A stretch of 64,000 bases of DNA from Methylibium sp. (GTDB taxonomy: Bacteria; Pseudomonadota; Gammaproteobacteria; Burkholderiales; Burkholderiaceae_C), in NCBI GenBank assembly GCA_013824165.1, contig PNNH01000118.1:19695-83694 (forward strand), written 5' to 3'. Under the pieces are notes generated by a model. The model saw only the letters and a list, made by a program, of their open reading frames with translations. It was not told where the DNA came from and did not search any database. Below are positions 1 to 8,813 of the stretch, one piece after another. Every line of letters starts with the position of its first letter. Position 1 is the first letter of the stretch. The translations under genes were made by a program, and so were the position numbers.

Positions 1-835
1 CCAGCAGCTTGAAGGCGGCGCGGATCAGGCGGTTCAGGCCCGGTTCGTCCTGGCCCATCTCGGCCAGGAACAGGGCACGGTCCTCGTCTTCCATCTCGGA
101 CAGCTCGGCCTCGGTCTTGGCGCAGATCGCCACCACGGGCGCGTTCTGCGAGTCGGCGTATTCCTTCAGGCGGTCCAGGAAGGGGTTGTTCTCGAAGCCG
201 TCTTCCGAGACGTTGCCGACGAACATCGCCGGCTTGGCGGTGATCAGGCACAGAGGCTTCAGGATGACCAGCTCTTCCTTGCTGAAATCAATGGTGCGCA
301 CTGGTTTGGCCTGGTTCAGAGCGGCCTCGCACTTCTCCAGCACCTTGACCAGCGCTGCGGCTTCTTTGTCGTTGCCCGAGCGCGCGGCCTTGTTGTAGCG
401 ATGCAGGCTCTTCTCGACCGTGCCCAGGTCGGCCAGGCAGAGCTCGGTCTGGATCACCTCGATGTCCGAGATCGGGTCGACCTTGCCGGCCACGTGGATC
501 ACGTTCGGATCTTCGAAGCAGCGCACCACGTTGACGATGGCGTCGGTCTCGCGGATGTGCGAGAGGAACTGGTTGCCCAGGCCTTCGCCCTTGGAGGCGC
601 CCGCCACCAGGCCGGCGATGTCCACGAACTCCACGATGGCCGGCAGGATGCGCTCAGGCTTGACGATCTCGGCCAGGGCCTGCAGACGCGGGTCGGGCAG
701 CTCGACCACGCCGACATTGGGCTCGATCGTGCAGAAGGGATAGTTCTCGGCGGCGATGCCGGCCTTGGTCAGGGCGTTGAACAGAGTGGACTTGCCGACG
801 TTGGGCAGGCCCACGATGCCGCATTTGAGGCTCAT
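1..835 (-). CDS. ychF: YchF/EngD family ribosome-binding GTPase/ATPase (C-terminus beyond window)
   Basis: OBG-family P-loop protein that binds ribosomes and hydrolyses ATP in preference to GTP in studied members. The reverse-strand frame begins with ATG at 835 and stays open to base 1, giving 278 residues of a protein usually about 363 long, so roughly the last 85 residues (the TGS domain end) are missing because of the window edge. The N-terminus has the G1 loop GLPNVGKST at residues 9-17 and a G3-type stretch with [19 protein letters not shown] -10-like box lies upstream at 880-885. Identification is secure from the G1 motif and overall sequence. Confidence 0.95.
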   Translation of the reverse strand, partial: MSLKCGIVGLPNVGKSTLFNALTKAGIAAENYPFCTIEPNVGVVELPDPRLQALAEIVKPERILPAIVEFVDIAGLVAGASKGEGLGNQFLSHIRETDAIVNVVRCFEDPNVIHVAGKVDPISDIEVIQTELCLADLGTVEKSLHRYNKAARSGNDKEAAALVKVLEKCEAALNQAKPVRTIDFSKEELVILKPLCLITAKPAMFVGNVSEDGFENNPFLDRLKEYADSQNAPVVAICAKTEAELSEMEDEDRALFLAEMGQDEPGLNRLIRAAFKLL

Positions 836-879
836 GGAAGGACTTTCAGGAAGGAGGCTGGCCGAGAGGCGAGGGTGCG

Positions 880-885
880 ATTTTA
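880..885 (-). promoter_or_regulatory. -10 box candidate for ychF
   Basis: On the reverse strand this reads TAAAAT followed by CGC, the same form as the box upstream of lysS (8748-8753). It lies about 45 bases before the ychF start. No clear -35 box was picked out. Confidence 0.45.
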
Positions 886-942
886 GTCGCCCCCGGCCGG
901 CGCCCGCTGTCCTTGGGCGCGGCAGGGCCTGGGAGCCCTGCC

Positions 943-948
943 TACAAT
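943..948 (+). promoter_or_regulatory. TACAAT -10 box candidate just before the hydroxylase start
   Basis: TACAAT lies only 10 bases before the ATG at 958. If used, the transcript would start at about 954-956 and be nearly leaderless; no ribosome-binding site is visible. A matching -35 at normal spacing is not evident. Confidence 0.35.
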
Positions 949-957
949 GCGCGCCAA

Positions 958-2100
958 ATGCAATCACACCCGCACGGCCACGCGCCGCAGTTCGACATCC
1001 TGGTGCGCGGCGAAGGCTGCGTCGGGCGCAGCCTTGCGCTGGCACTGGGTGCTCGCGGCCTTCGGGTGGCCCTGCTCGGCCAGGAGCCCGACACGGCGGT
1101 GCGCGAGGATCTGCGCGCCTATGCGCTGAACGCGGCCTCGGTGAGCCTGCTGCGCGAACTGCGGGTCTGGGACGCTTTGCCCGGCGACGCTGCCACGCCG
1201 GTCTACGAGATGCAGGTGCAGGGCGACCAGGGCGGTGCACAAGTGCAGTTCAGCGCCTGGCAGCAAGGCGTGTCCGAGCTGGCCCATATCGTGGACGCCC
1301 AGGCGCTGGAGCAGGCGCTGGGCGATGCGTTGCGTTTCGCGCCGCATGTGCAGCGCGTGACCGCGCCGGTGCCGGCCAGCCTCACCGCCTTTTGCGAAGG
1401 CCGCGACTCCGCCGGACGCCAGGCCCTCGGGGTGCGCTTCGAGCGCCATGCCAGCGGACAGCAGGCGATTGCCGCGCGCCTGGTGGCCGACCGGCCCCAC
1501 CAAGGCCTGGCGCGGCAATGGTTCCGCGCGCCCGATGTGCTGGCGCTGCTGCCCTTTGACCGCCCGTCGGCAGGCCACAGCTACGGCCTTGTGTGGTCGC
1601 TGCCCGAGGCGCGCGTGCCTGAGTTGCTGGCGGCGAGTGACGACGAGTTCGAGCAGGCGCTGATGGAAGCCAGCGGCGGCGCTGCCGGCACGCTGCGCCT
1701 GGCCAGCGGCCGCGCCTCGTGGCCACTGTCGCTGGCGCGTGCCAGTGCCGTCAGCGGCCCGGGCTGGGTGTTGCTCGGCGATGCGGCGCATCTGGTGCAT
1801 CCGCTGGCGGGCCAGGGCTTGAACCTCGGCCTGGCCGATGTGGCATGCCTGGTGGACGTATTGGCGGGTCGCGAGCCCTGGCGGGCGCTGTCGGACGAGC
1901 GTCTGCTGCGCCGCTATGCGCGCCAGCGTGCCTTGCCCACCTGGGCCATGGGCGAGCTGACGGATGGCTTGCTGCGCCTGTTTGCCAGCGAGCAAGCGGC
2001 GCTGCAGGGATTGAGAAACCGCGGCATCGGTCTGGTCGACCGCCTGCCGCCTTTGAAGCGCTGGCTGACGGCGCAAGCACTTGGCGCTGGGCGCCTTTGA
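958..2100 (+). CDS. UbiH/UbiF/VisC-type FAD-dependent hydroxylase, apparently lacking the DG motif
   Basis: Flavoprotein monooxygenase of the ubiquinone-biosynthesis hydroxylase family (380 residues). The N-terminus keeps a somewhat degenerate dinucleotide fold with GEGCVGRS at residues 18-25, and the second FAD motif [18 protein letters not shown] is present from residue 274. ATG at 958 is preferred to an upstream TTG at 913 because the family fold begins just after it. The central DGxxSxxR region expected after the strand ending LVAD (residue 178) is absent: the sequence runs straight into [11 protein letters not shown], which in the family lies some 30 or more residues later. This looks like an in-frame deletion. 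Which ring position it hydroxylates, or whether it is active, cannot be told. It is followed 17 bases later by dsbC. Confidence 0.8.
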   Translation: MQSHPHGHAPQFDILVRGEGCVGRSLALALGARGLRVALLGQEPDTAVREDLRAYALNAASVSLLRELRVWDALPGDAATPVYEMQVQGDQGGAQVQFSAWQQGVSELAHIVDAQALEQALGDALRFAPHVQRVTAPVPASLTAFCEGRDSAGRQALGVRFERHASGQQAIAARLVADRPHQGLARQWFRAPDVLALLPFDRPSAGHSYGLVWSLPEARVPELLAASDDEFEQALMEASGGAAGTLRLASGRASWPLSLARASAVSGPGWVLLGDAAHLVHPLAGQGLNLGLADVACLVDVLAGREPWRALSDERLLRRYARQRALPTWAMGELTDGLLRLFASEQAALQGLRNRGIGLVDRLPPLKRWLTAQALGAGRL

Positions 2101-2117
2101 ACTGGATGAACGGAACC

Positions 2118-2849
2118 ATGATGATGAAGCGCAAGACTGTTGCCGTTGCTCTCGCCGCCATGGCACTGCTGTCGGCACTGCCGCAGGCCTGGGCCAATGA
2201 GGCAGCAATCCGCAAGAACCTGACCGAGCGCCTGCAGGGCCTGCCCAAGATTGATGAGGTGCGCCAGACCGCCATGCCCGGGCTGTGGGAAATCCGCATC
2301 GGCAACGAACTGCGCTACACCGATGCGCAGGGCAATTACCTGATCGAGGGTGAGTTGATCGACCTGCGCAGCCGCCGCAACCTGACGGACGAACGCCAGC
2401 AGCAGCTCAACGCGATCGAGTTCTCCGCGCTGCCGCTGAAGGATGCGGTGGTGTGGAAGAACGGCAATGGCAAGCGCCGCATCGCGGTGTTCGCCGATCC
2501 GAATTGCGGTTTCTGCAAACGCTTCGAGCGCACGCTGCAGGAGGTCAAGGACATCACCGTCTACACCTTTGTCGTGCCCATCCTGGGTGGCGATTCGCCT
2601 GAGAAGTCGCGTGCCATCTGGTGCGCCAAGGACCAGACCGCCACTTGGCTGGCCTGGATGCTGGAGGGTAAGGCACCGCCCAAGCCCGCCGCCAACTGCG
2701 ACGACGGCGCCATTGAGCGCAACCAGGCCCTGGTGCGCCGGTACCGCATCAACGGCACGCCGGCCATCGTCTTCGAGGACGGCACCCGCGTGCCGGGCGC
2801 GATCAGCGCCGATCAGCTTGAGCGCCGGCTCGCTGGCGGCAAGTCCTGA
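2118..2849 (+). CDS. dsbC: DsbC-type periplasmic thiol:disulfide isomerase
   Basis: Protein-disulfide isomerase that reshuffles wrong disulfides in the periplasm. The 243-residue product has a basic start and hydrophobic signal peptide ending near the AWA at residues 24-26, an N-terminal dimerisation region, and a thioredoxin fold with the active-site CGFC at residues 130-133 preceded by FADPN. A cis-Pro context is seen near the C-terminus (NGTPAIVF). Three consecutive ATGs (2118, 2121, 2124) and one at 2106 are possible starts; 2118 is chosen as giving the usual short basic n-region. It is probably co-transcribed with the hydroxylase upstream and the DUF3429 gene downstream. Confidence 0.92.
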   Translation: MMMKRKTVAVALAAMALLSALPQAWANEAAIRKNLTERLQGLPKIDEVRQTAMPGLWEIRIGNELRYTDAQGNYLIEGELIDLRSRRNLTDERQQQLNAIEFSALPLKDAVVWKNGNGKRRIAVFADPNCGFCKRFERTLQEVKDITVYTFVVPILGGDSPEKSRAIWCAKDQTATWLAWMLEGKAPPKPAANCDDGAIERNQALVRRYRINGTPAIVFEDGTRVPGAISADQLERRLAGGKS

Positions 2850-2897
2850 TCGACTCCCTCTGTCCATTCCAACCCAGGTCCCGCCCCGGAGCCCCGC

Positions 2898-3356
2898 ATG
2901 ACCGACCGCGCTGTTGCGCCCGCCCTCACTCTGCACCCCTTGGCGCTGCGCCTGGGCTACGCCGGCCTGCTGCCTTTCGTGTTCGGTGCCCTGCTGGTCT
3001 GGTTGCTAGCCGGCTATGACCTGGACGCGCATGCCTTTGCAGCGCTGGCGCTGTCCTGCTATGCGGCCATCATCATCTCCTTCCTGGGCGGCATCCACTG
3101 GGGGCTGGGCTTCCGCCAGACCGAGCCTTCGGTGCGGCCTTTTGTCTGGGGCGTGGTGCCCTCGCTGCTGGCCTGGGTGGCGGTGGTGATGCCGGCCTAT
3201 GCGGGCCTGGTGGTGCATGGGGTGGTGCTGGTGCTGTGCTATCTGGTCGACCGGCGCAGCTACCCGGCGCTGGGCGCGGCAGCCTGGCTGACGCTGCGTT
3301 TTCGCCTCAGCGCCGTGGCGTCGCTGAGCTGCTTCCTGGGTGCGGCTGCCAGCTGA
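2898..3356 (+). CDS. DUF3429 family integral membrane protein
   Basis: A 152-residue protein with about four to five hydrophobic segments. It has the family hallmarks LGYAGLLPF near residue 20 and SFLGGIHWGL near residue 60, typical of DUF3429 inner-membrane proteins, whose function is not known. The stop codon is directly abutted by the ATG of the M61 peptidase gene, so the two are probably translationally coupled. Confidence 0.85.
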   Translation: MTDRAVAPALTLHPLALRLGYAGLLPFVFGALLVWLLAGYDLDAHAFAALALSCYAAIIISFLGGIHWGLGFRQTEPSVRPFVWGVVPSLLAWVAVVMPAYAGLVVHGVVLVLCYLVDRRSYPALGAAAWLTLRFRLSAVASLSCFLGAAAS

Positions 3357-5138
3357 ATGGCCAAGCTCAGCTACCGCGTCGAGATTGAGGATGCGCATGC
3401 GCATCTGTTCCGCATCACGTTGACGCTGCCTGATCCGGCGGCTTTGCAGCGCCTGAGCCTGCCGGTTTGGATTCCCGGCAGCTATCTGGTGCGCGAGTTC
3501 TCGCGCCACTTGAGCGGCATGCATGCCCGCCAGGGCGCGCGCAGCGTGCCCCTGCGCCAGACCAGCAAGAACAGCTGGGAAGCCCAATGCAGCGGCCGCG
3601 CGGCGCTGACGCTCAGCTACCGCGTCTACGCTTTCGACACCTCGGTGCGGGCCGCCTTCCTGGATGCCGAGCGGGGCTTCTTCAACGGCAGCTCGCTGTT
3701 CCTGCGCGCCCACGGCCGCGAGGATGAAGTGCATGAGATGCGCCTGGCCGCCTTGCCGCGCGGCTGGCAGGTGGCCACCGCGATGCCGGCCACCGGCGCG
3801 CTTCGCTACGAGGCCCGGAACTACGATGAACTGGTGGATCACCCGGTCGAGCTGGGCCGCTTCTGGCGGGCTGAGTTCGTCGCGGGCGGCGTGCCGCATG
3901 AGTTGGTGGTGACAGGCGCCCTGCCGGTGTTTGATGGCGAGCGCCTGCTGCGCGAAACGCAGCGCATCTGTTCGGCGCAGATCGAGTTCTGGCATGGCGC
4001 TGCAAAGGTGGGCAAGCGCAGCAAGAAGGACGTAGCGCCGCCGTTTGAGCGCTATGTGTTCCTGCTGAACGCGGTGGGCGAGGGCTACGGCGGCCTGGAA
4101 CACCGCGCCAGCACCGCCTTGCTGGCCTCGCGCCAGGACTTGCCGGTGCTCGGCCAGGCGGCGATCAGCGATGGCCACGCCAGGTTGCTGGGCCTGATCA
4201 GTCACGAGTACTTCCACACCTGGAACGTCAAGCGCCTGAAGCCAGCCGAGTTCGAGGCGCTCGACCACAGCCAGGAGAACTACACCGAGCTGCTGTGGTT
4301 CTTCGAGGGCTTCACCTCCTATTACGACGATCTTTTCTTGCTGCGTAGCGGCCTGATCGATGCGCCGCGCTATCTGAAGTTGCTCAGCGCCACCGTCAGT
4401 AGCGTGCTGGCCGCCCCCGGGCGCAAGGTGCAGAGCTTGGCGCAGGCCAGCTACGAGGCCTGGATCAAGTACTACCGGCCCGACGAGAACACGCCTAACG
4501 CCACCGTCAGCTACTACGCCAAGGGTGCGCTGCTGGCACTGGCGCTGGACCTGTCCTTGCGCTGCGATGCGCCGCGCGGCGCGCGCGCCGGCGCCAGCCT
4601 GGACGATGTGATGCGCGGCCTGTGGCAGCGCAGCGGTGGCGCGGCGATCAACGAGGCCGATATCCTGGACGAGGTGGCGCGCCTCGGCGGGCCGGAGATT
4701 GCCGCAACCCTGCGGCACTGGGTGCATGGCACCGACGACCTGCCGTTGCCGGGCCTGTGCAGCCGGATCGGCCTGCAATGGGACAGTGAAACGGCCAGCC
4801 TGGCGCAGCGCCTGGGCCTGCGGCACACCGAGCAGGGCGGCCAGGTGCTGGTCAAGCAGGTGCTGCAAGGCTCGGCCGCGCTGCGCGCCGGCCTGGCTGC
4901 GGGTGACGAAATCCTGGCCTGCAACGACTGGCGGCTGCGGCGCCTGGATGAAGCCCTGTTGACCTTGGACGCTCGGCAGCCGCGGCGCCTGCGCCTGCTG
5001 GTCGCACGCGACCAGCGGCTGCTGCAGCTGCAATTGCAGCTGCCTCAGGACACGCCCGGACAGCCGGCGCGCCTGAGTCTGGCTGACAAGGCTGCGGCGC
5101 TCGCCTTGAGCCTGCGCCGCGCATGGCTGGGCGCCTGA
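3357..5138 (+). CDS. M61 family glycyl-aminopeptidase-like metalloprotease with PDZ domain
   Basis: Zinc aminopeptidase of the M61 family (593 residues). The zinc site HEYFH has H283, E284 and H287, followed by the family continuation TWNVKRLKP; the third ligand is probably E317 in WFFEGFTSYY. The upstream family motif GGLEHR occurs near residue 245. The C-terminal 110 residues form a PDZ-like region (around 480-570) with LRAGLAAGDEI. No signal peptide is evident. It starts at the base after the DUF3429 stop, and its 3' end overlaps the DUF3108 gene by 16 bases. Physiological substrates in this group are not known. Confidence 0.92.
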   Translation: MAKLSYRVEIEDAHAHLFRITLTLPDPAALQRLSLPVWIPGSYLVREFSRHLSGMHARQGARSVPLRQTSKNSWEAQCSGRAALTLSYRVYAFDTSVRAAFLDAERGFFNGSSLFLRAHGREDEVHEMRLAALPRGWQVATAMPATGALRYEARNYDELVDHPVELGRFWRAEFVAGGVPHELVVTGALPVFDGERLLRETQRICSAQIEFWHGAAKVGKRSKKDVAPPFERYVFLLNAVGEGYGGLEHRASTALLASRQDLPVLGQAAISDGHARLLGLISHEYFHTWNVKRLKPAEFEALDHSQENYTELLWFFEGFTSYYDDLFLLRSGLIDAPRYLKLLSATVSSVLAAPGRKVQSLAQASYEAWIKYYRPDENTPNATVSYYAKGALLALALDLSLRCDAPRGARAGASLDDVMRGLWQRSGGAAINEADILDEVARLGGPEIAATLRHWVHGTDDLPLPGLCSRIGLQWDSETASLAQRLGLRHTEQGGQVLVKQVLQGSAALRAGLAAGDEILACNDWRLRRLDEALLTLDARQPRRLRLLVARDQRLLQLQLQLPQDTPGQPARLSLADKAAALALSLRRAWLGA

Positions 5139-6283
5139 CAAGCCGGCAGCGCCGGGCGGCGTTGCTGCTGGCGGCGATCACCTGCCTTGTGATCGCTTCC
5201 CACCTGCTGCTCGGGCTCGAATTGCAGAGTCTGCGCAGCAGCTGGTCCAGTGAGGCATCGGCCCCGATGCCGGAGCGCCTGCAGGCGAGCTTTGTGCGCG
5301 AGATGAAACAGAGCGCCCCGGCAGTGGCGCGACCGCCGGCCGCACGCGCTGAGCCACGCCAGGACCAGGCTGCGCCGCCACGCGAGGTGCCGGCCCAGGC
5401 ACCGGCCGATGCGGCATCGGAGCCTGCACCGACCTGGGCGCCCGAAGCACCGGCTGCCGAGCACGCTGCGCCGCCCGAGCCCGTCGCACAGGCTGCGCTG
5501 GCCGCCTCAGAAGCAAGCGCTTCGCCAGCCGCTGCCGCGCCTGAGCCTGCGGTGGCCGCCGCCAGCACGGTGGCGAGCGACAAGCCCGGCCCCGAATGGC
5601 CGGATTCCGTGCAGCTGCGCTACCGTTTGCATGGCAACTACCGGGGCGAGGTGCAAGGTCAGGGCCAGGTGCAGTGGATCCGCGAAGGGCGGCGCTACCA
5701 GGTCAACCTGGATGTGACGCTGGGGCCAAGCTTCGCGCCGCTGATTGCGCGCCGCATGAGCAGTGGCGGTGTGCTGACATCCCGAGGCATTGCACCGCGG
5801 CGGTATGACGAGGACACCCGGGTGCTGTTCAGCTCGCGTCGTCGCGTCAGCCTGCTGTTCACGCCGCGCGCTGAAGGAGGCACCGAGGTGCAGCTGGCGG
5901 ATGGCAGCATGCGGCTGGGCGCGGACGGCATGCAGGACGCGGCAAGCCAGTTCGTGCATCTGACCTGGCTGTTTCTGACCGGCCGCGAACCGCTGCAAGC
6001 AGGCCGCATCGTCGAGATGCCTCTGGCCCTGCCGCGCAAGCTGTATGCCTGGCGCTATCAGGTGGTCGGCGAGGAGACCCTGGATACGCCCATCGGCCGG
6101 CTGGACACCTGGCATCTGCGGCCCTTGCTGGAAGCTGGCGACAAGCTGGGGCGCGATCTCAAGGCCGAGGTCTGGCTGGCGCCGACCTTGCAGTTCCTGC
6201 CAGTGCGGCTGCGCATTGCGCAGGACGAGAACACTTTCGTTGACCTGATGCTGGACGCCGCGCCGCTGATGCAGGCGCCATAG
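5123..6283 (+). CDS. DUF3108 domain protein with N-terminal anchor and Ala/Pro-rich linker
   Basis: A 386-residue envelope protein. Residues about 11-30 form a single hydrophobic anchor. A long Ala/Pro/Glu-rich low-complexity linker follows (about 45-150), then a globular domain from about residue 160 (LRYRLHGNYRGEV) matching the DUF3108 type, a lipocalin-like beta fold. This suggests a periplasmic domain held to the inner membrane by a flexible arm, with the domain ending in a LPVRLRI strand. Function is not known. It overlaps the M61 gene by 16 bases, which supports co-expression. Confidence 0.8.
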   Translation: MAGRLTSRQRRAALLLAAITCLVIASHLLLGLELQSLRSSWSSEASAPMPERLQASFVREMKQSAPAVARPPAARAEPRQDQAAPPREVPAQAPADAASEPAPTWAPEAPAAEHAAPPEPVAQAALAASEASASPAAAAPEPAVAAASTVASDKPGPEWPDSVQLRYRLHGNYRGEVQGQGQVQWIREGRRYQVNLDVTLGPSFAPLIARRMSSGGVLTSRGIAPRRYDEDTRVLFSSRRRVSLLFTPRAEGGTEVQLADGSMRLGADGMQDAASQFVHLTWLFLTGREPLQAGRIVEMPLALPRKLYAWRYQVVGEETLDTPIGRLDTWHLRPLLEAGDKLGRDLKAEVWLAPTLQFLPVRLRIAQDENTFVDLMLDAAPLMQAP

Positions 6284-6337
6284 ACGGGGCGGCCAGCCTC
6301 TATAGTTGCGGCGATATCAAGAAATGGAGAAGACACC

Positions 6338-7129
6338 ATGAGCGCCTATGAATGCATCATTACCGAAGTCCGCGGTGACGGTCCGCGCAAGACCGGCCTG
6401 ATCACGCTGAATCGCCCCAAGCAGCTCAATGCGCTGAACGACCAGCTAATGGACGAGCTGGGCCAGGCGCTGCTGGCCTTCGACGCCGATGACGGCATCG
6501 GTTGCATCGTGCTGACAGGCTCCGAGCGCGCTTTTGCCGCTGGCGCGGACATCCCGACGATGGCGCCGCACAACTTCATGAGCGCCTTCAAGAGCGGCCT
6601 GATCTCCAAGAACTGGGAGACCATCCTGCAGGTGCGCAAGCCCGTGATCGCCGCAGTGGCCGGCTTTGCCCTGGGCGGCGGCTGCGAGCTGGCGATGATG
6701 TGCGACTTCATCATCGCGGCCGACACGGCCAAGTTCGGTCAGCCCGAGATCAAGCTGGGCATCATCCCCGGCGCCGGCGGCACGCAGCGCCTGCCGCGCT
6801 CGGTGGGCAAGAGCAAGGCCATGGACATGCTGCTGACCGCCCGCATGATGGATGCTGCCGAAGCCGAGCGGGCCGGCCAGGTCTCGCGCGTGGTGCCGGC
6901 CGACAAGCTGCTGGACGAAGCGCTGGCCGCGGCCGAGACCATCAACGGTTTCAGCGGTCCCTCGGTAATGTTGATCAAGGAACTGGTCAACCTGTCCTTC
7001 CAGGCGCCGCTGACGGACGCCGTGGCGGTCGAGCGCCGCTACTTTCATGCGCTGTTCGGCAGCGAGGACCAGCGCGAAGGCATGGACGCCTTCATCAACA
7101 AGCGCAAGCCGGAGTTCAAGCAGCAGTAA
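6338..7129 (+). CDS. Enoyl-CoA hydratase (crotonase family)
   Basis: Crotonase-fold enzyme (263 residues) that hydrates 2-trans-enoyl-CoA to 3-hydroxyacyl-CoA, probably in short-chain beta-oxidation. The oxyanion-hole segment FAAGADIPTM (near residue 67) and the second one with ALGGGCELAMMCD (near 110) are visible. Two catalytic glutamates of the hydratase type are expected at E117 (GGCELA) and E137 (GQPEIKLG), and both are present. ATG at 6338 has a good GGAGA ribosome site seven bases upstream. A strong hairpin terminator follows. Confidence 0.93.
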   Translation: MSAYECIITEVRGDGPRKTGLITLNRPKQLNALNDQLMDELGQALLAFDADDGIGCIVLTGSERAFAAGADIPTMAPHNFMSAFKSGLISKNWETILQVRKPVIAAVAGFALGGGCELAMMCDFIIAADTAKFGQPEIKLGIIPGAGGTQRLPRSVGKSKAMDMLLTARMMDAAEAERAGQVSRVVPADKLLDEALAAAETINGFSGPSVMLIKELVNLSFQAPLTDAVAVERRYFHALFGSEDQREGMDAFINKRKPEFKQQ

Positions 7130-7148
7130 GTTGCACAGGCTGAAACGA

Positions 7149-7180
7149 AACAAGGGAGGCCGCGGCCTCCCTTGTTCTTT
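7149..7180. terminator. Intergenic hairpin terminator between convergent genes
   Basis: Bases 7149-7162 and 7163-7176 form a perfect 14-base inverted repeat (AACAAGGGAGGCCG against its complement), followed by CTTT on the plus strand. Because it lies between convergent genes (enoyl-CoA hydratase and lysS), it could stop transcription from both sides. Confidence 0.85.
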
Positions 7181-7199
7181 GTCGCGCCAGATGCTGCGA

Positions 7200-8723
7200 T
7201 CAGCCTTCGCGCCGCAGAGCCGGGAACAGGATCACATCACGGATGCTGGGCGAATCGGTGATCAGCATCATCAGGCGATCGATGCCGATGCCGCAGCCGC
7301 CCGTGGGGGGCATGCCGTATTCGAGCGCGCGGATGAAGTCGGCGTCGTAGAACATCGCCTCGTCGTCGCCCGCTTCCTTGTTGGCCACCTGGGCGTGGAA
7401 ACGTGCGGCCTGGTCTTCGGCGTCGTTCAGCTCGGAGAAGCCGTTGGCGTATTCGCGGCCGGTGATGAACAACTCGAAGCGCTCGGTGATCTTGGGGTTG
7501 CTGTCCGAGGCGCGGGCCAGCGGGGAGACCTCGACGGGGTAGTCGATGATGAAGGTCGGCTGCCAGAGCTTCTCTTCCACCACCGCTTCGAACATGCCGA
7601 ACTGCAGCTCGGGCAGTGTCCAGTGCTTGGGCGCTTCCTCGCCCAGTTCCTTCAGACGCTCGCGCAGCATGTGGGCATCATCGGCCTGCGCTTCGGTGAG
7701 GCCCGCGTGCGCCACTAGCGAGTCGCGCACCGACAGGCGGGCGAAGGGCTGGTCCAGCGCGACCGGCTTGCCGGCGTAGCTGATGGCCGCACTGCCGGTG
7801 GCAGCGATGGCGGCATGGCGCAGCACGTTCTCGGTGAAGTCCATCAGATCATGATGCGTCCAGTAGGCCGCATAGAACTCCATCATCGTGAACTCGGGGT
7901 TGTGACGGACCGAGATACCTTCGTTGCGGAAGTTGCGGTTGATCTCGAACACGCGCTCGAAACCGCCCACCACCAGGCGCTTCAGATACAGCTCGGGCGC
8001 GATGCGCAGGAACATCTCCTGGTCCAGCGCGTTGTGGTGGGTGATGAAGGGCTTGGCGTTCGCGCCGCCGGGGATGGGGTGCAGCATCGGCGTCTCGACT
8101 TCCAGGAAGCCGTTGTCCACCATGAAGCTGCGGATCGAGGACACCGCCTTGGAGCGGGCGACGAAGCGCTGGCGTGCCTCTTCGTCGGTGATCAGGTCCA
8201 CATAGCGCTGGCGGTACTTCTGCTCCTGGTCGCTCATGCCGTGGAACTTGTCCGGCAGCGGGCGCAGGCTCTTGGTCAGCAGACGCAGATTGGTCACCCG
8301 CACCGACAGCTCGCCGGTCTTGGTCTTGAAGAGCAGGCCCTCGGCGCCGACGATGTCGCCCAGGTCCAGGTGCTTGAAGCTGTCGTAGGCCTCGTCGCCC
8401 AGCGCGTCCTTGGTGACGAAGAGCTGGATGCGGCCGGTGGCGTCCTGCAGCGTGCCGAAGCTGGCCTTGCCCATGATGCGCTTGAGCATCAGGCGGCCGG
8501 CCACGCTGACGGCTACCGCTTGCGGCTCCAGTGCCTCATTGTCCAGCGCGCCGTATTGCTGCTGCAGCGGCAGTGCGCGGTGTTGCGGCTTGAAGTCGTT
8601 GGGGAAGGGCACGGCCGTCTTGGCCCGCAGGGCGGCCAGCTTCTCGCGGCGCTCGGTGATCAGCTGGTTCTCGTCGACGGCGACGGGCGTGTGGTGCGGG
8701 GCGGCAGGGGTGTGCTGGGTCAT
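7200..8723 (-). CDS. lysS: Lysyl-tRNA synthetase, class II
   Basis: Charges tRNA-Lys with lysine using ATP. The 507-residue product has an N-terminal OB-fold anticodon-binding domain and the class II catalytic core: motif 2 is seen as [20 protein letters not shown] and motif 3 as [12 protein letters not shown] near the C-terminus. ATG at 8723 is preferred over an in-frame TTG two codons upstream; a GAG ribosome-site remnant precedes it. The length matches the family. Confidence 0.97.
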   Translation of the reverse strand: MTQHTPAAPHHTPVAVDENQLITERREKLAALRAKTAVPFPNDFKPQHRALPLQQQYGALDNEALEPQAVAVSVAGRLMLKRIMGKASFGTLQDATGRIQLFVTKDALGDEAYDSFKHLDLGDIVGAEGLLFKTKTGELSVRVTNLRLLTKSLRPLPDKFHGMSDQEQKYRQRYVDLITDEEARQRFVARSKAVSSIRSFMVDNGFLEVETPMLHPIPGGANAKPFITHHNALDQEMFLRIAPELYLKRLVVGGFERVFEINRNFRNEGISVRHNPEFTMMEFYAAYWTHHDLMDFTENVLRHAAIAATGSAAISYAGKPVALDQPFARLSVRDSLVAHAGLTEAQADDAHMLRERLKELGEEAPKHWTLPELQFGMFEAVVEEKLWQPTFIIDYPVEVSPLARASDSNPKITERFELFITGREYANGFSELNDAEDQAARFHAQVANKEAGDDEAMFYDADFIRALEYGMPPTGGCGIGIDRLMMLITDSPSIRDVILFPALRREG

Positions 8724-8747
8724 GCTCAACTCGTTGAATTTGCTGCG

Positions 8748-8753
8748 ATTTTA
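8748..8753 (-). promoter_or_regulatory. -10 box candidate for lysS
   Basis: Reverse strand TAAAAT followed by CGCAGC, matching the box upstream of ychF. It lies 25 bases before the lysS ATG. Confidence 0.45.
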
Positions 8754-8777
8754 GGCTGTCCGCGAGCCTGCCCCTCG

Positions 8778-8783
8778 TAGAAT
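8778..8783 (+). promoter_or_regulatory. -10 box candidate for the wlbA-type gene
   Basis: TAGAAT followed by CCCGAGC, the same extended form as the boxes before acpP and rpmF. It lies 30 bases before the ATG at 8814 and would drive the glycan cluster. No good -35 at 16-18 bases was found. Confidence 0.45.
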
Positions 8784-8813
8784 CCCGAGCTTCGCCCGAT
8801 TCCGGCCTCGTTC

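Noticed and set aside
964..2208. Open frame of about 414 codons on the minus strand opposite the hydroxylase gene
   Set aside because: It overlaps a recognisable flavoprotein and has typical shadow composition with no domain.
3006..5141. Open frame of about 711 codons on the minus strand opposite the M61 peptidase gene
   Set aside because: It is a Gln/Arg/Ala-rich mirror of a GC-rich coding strand. The plus strand carries intact zinc-protease motifs and fits the operon; the minus reading matches no family.
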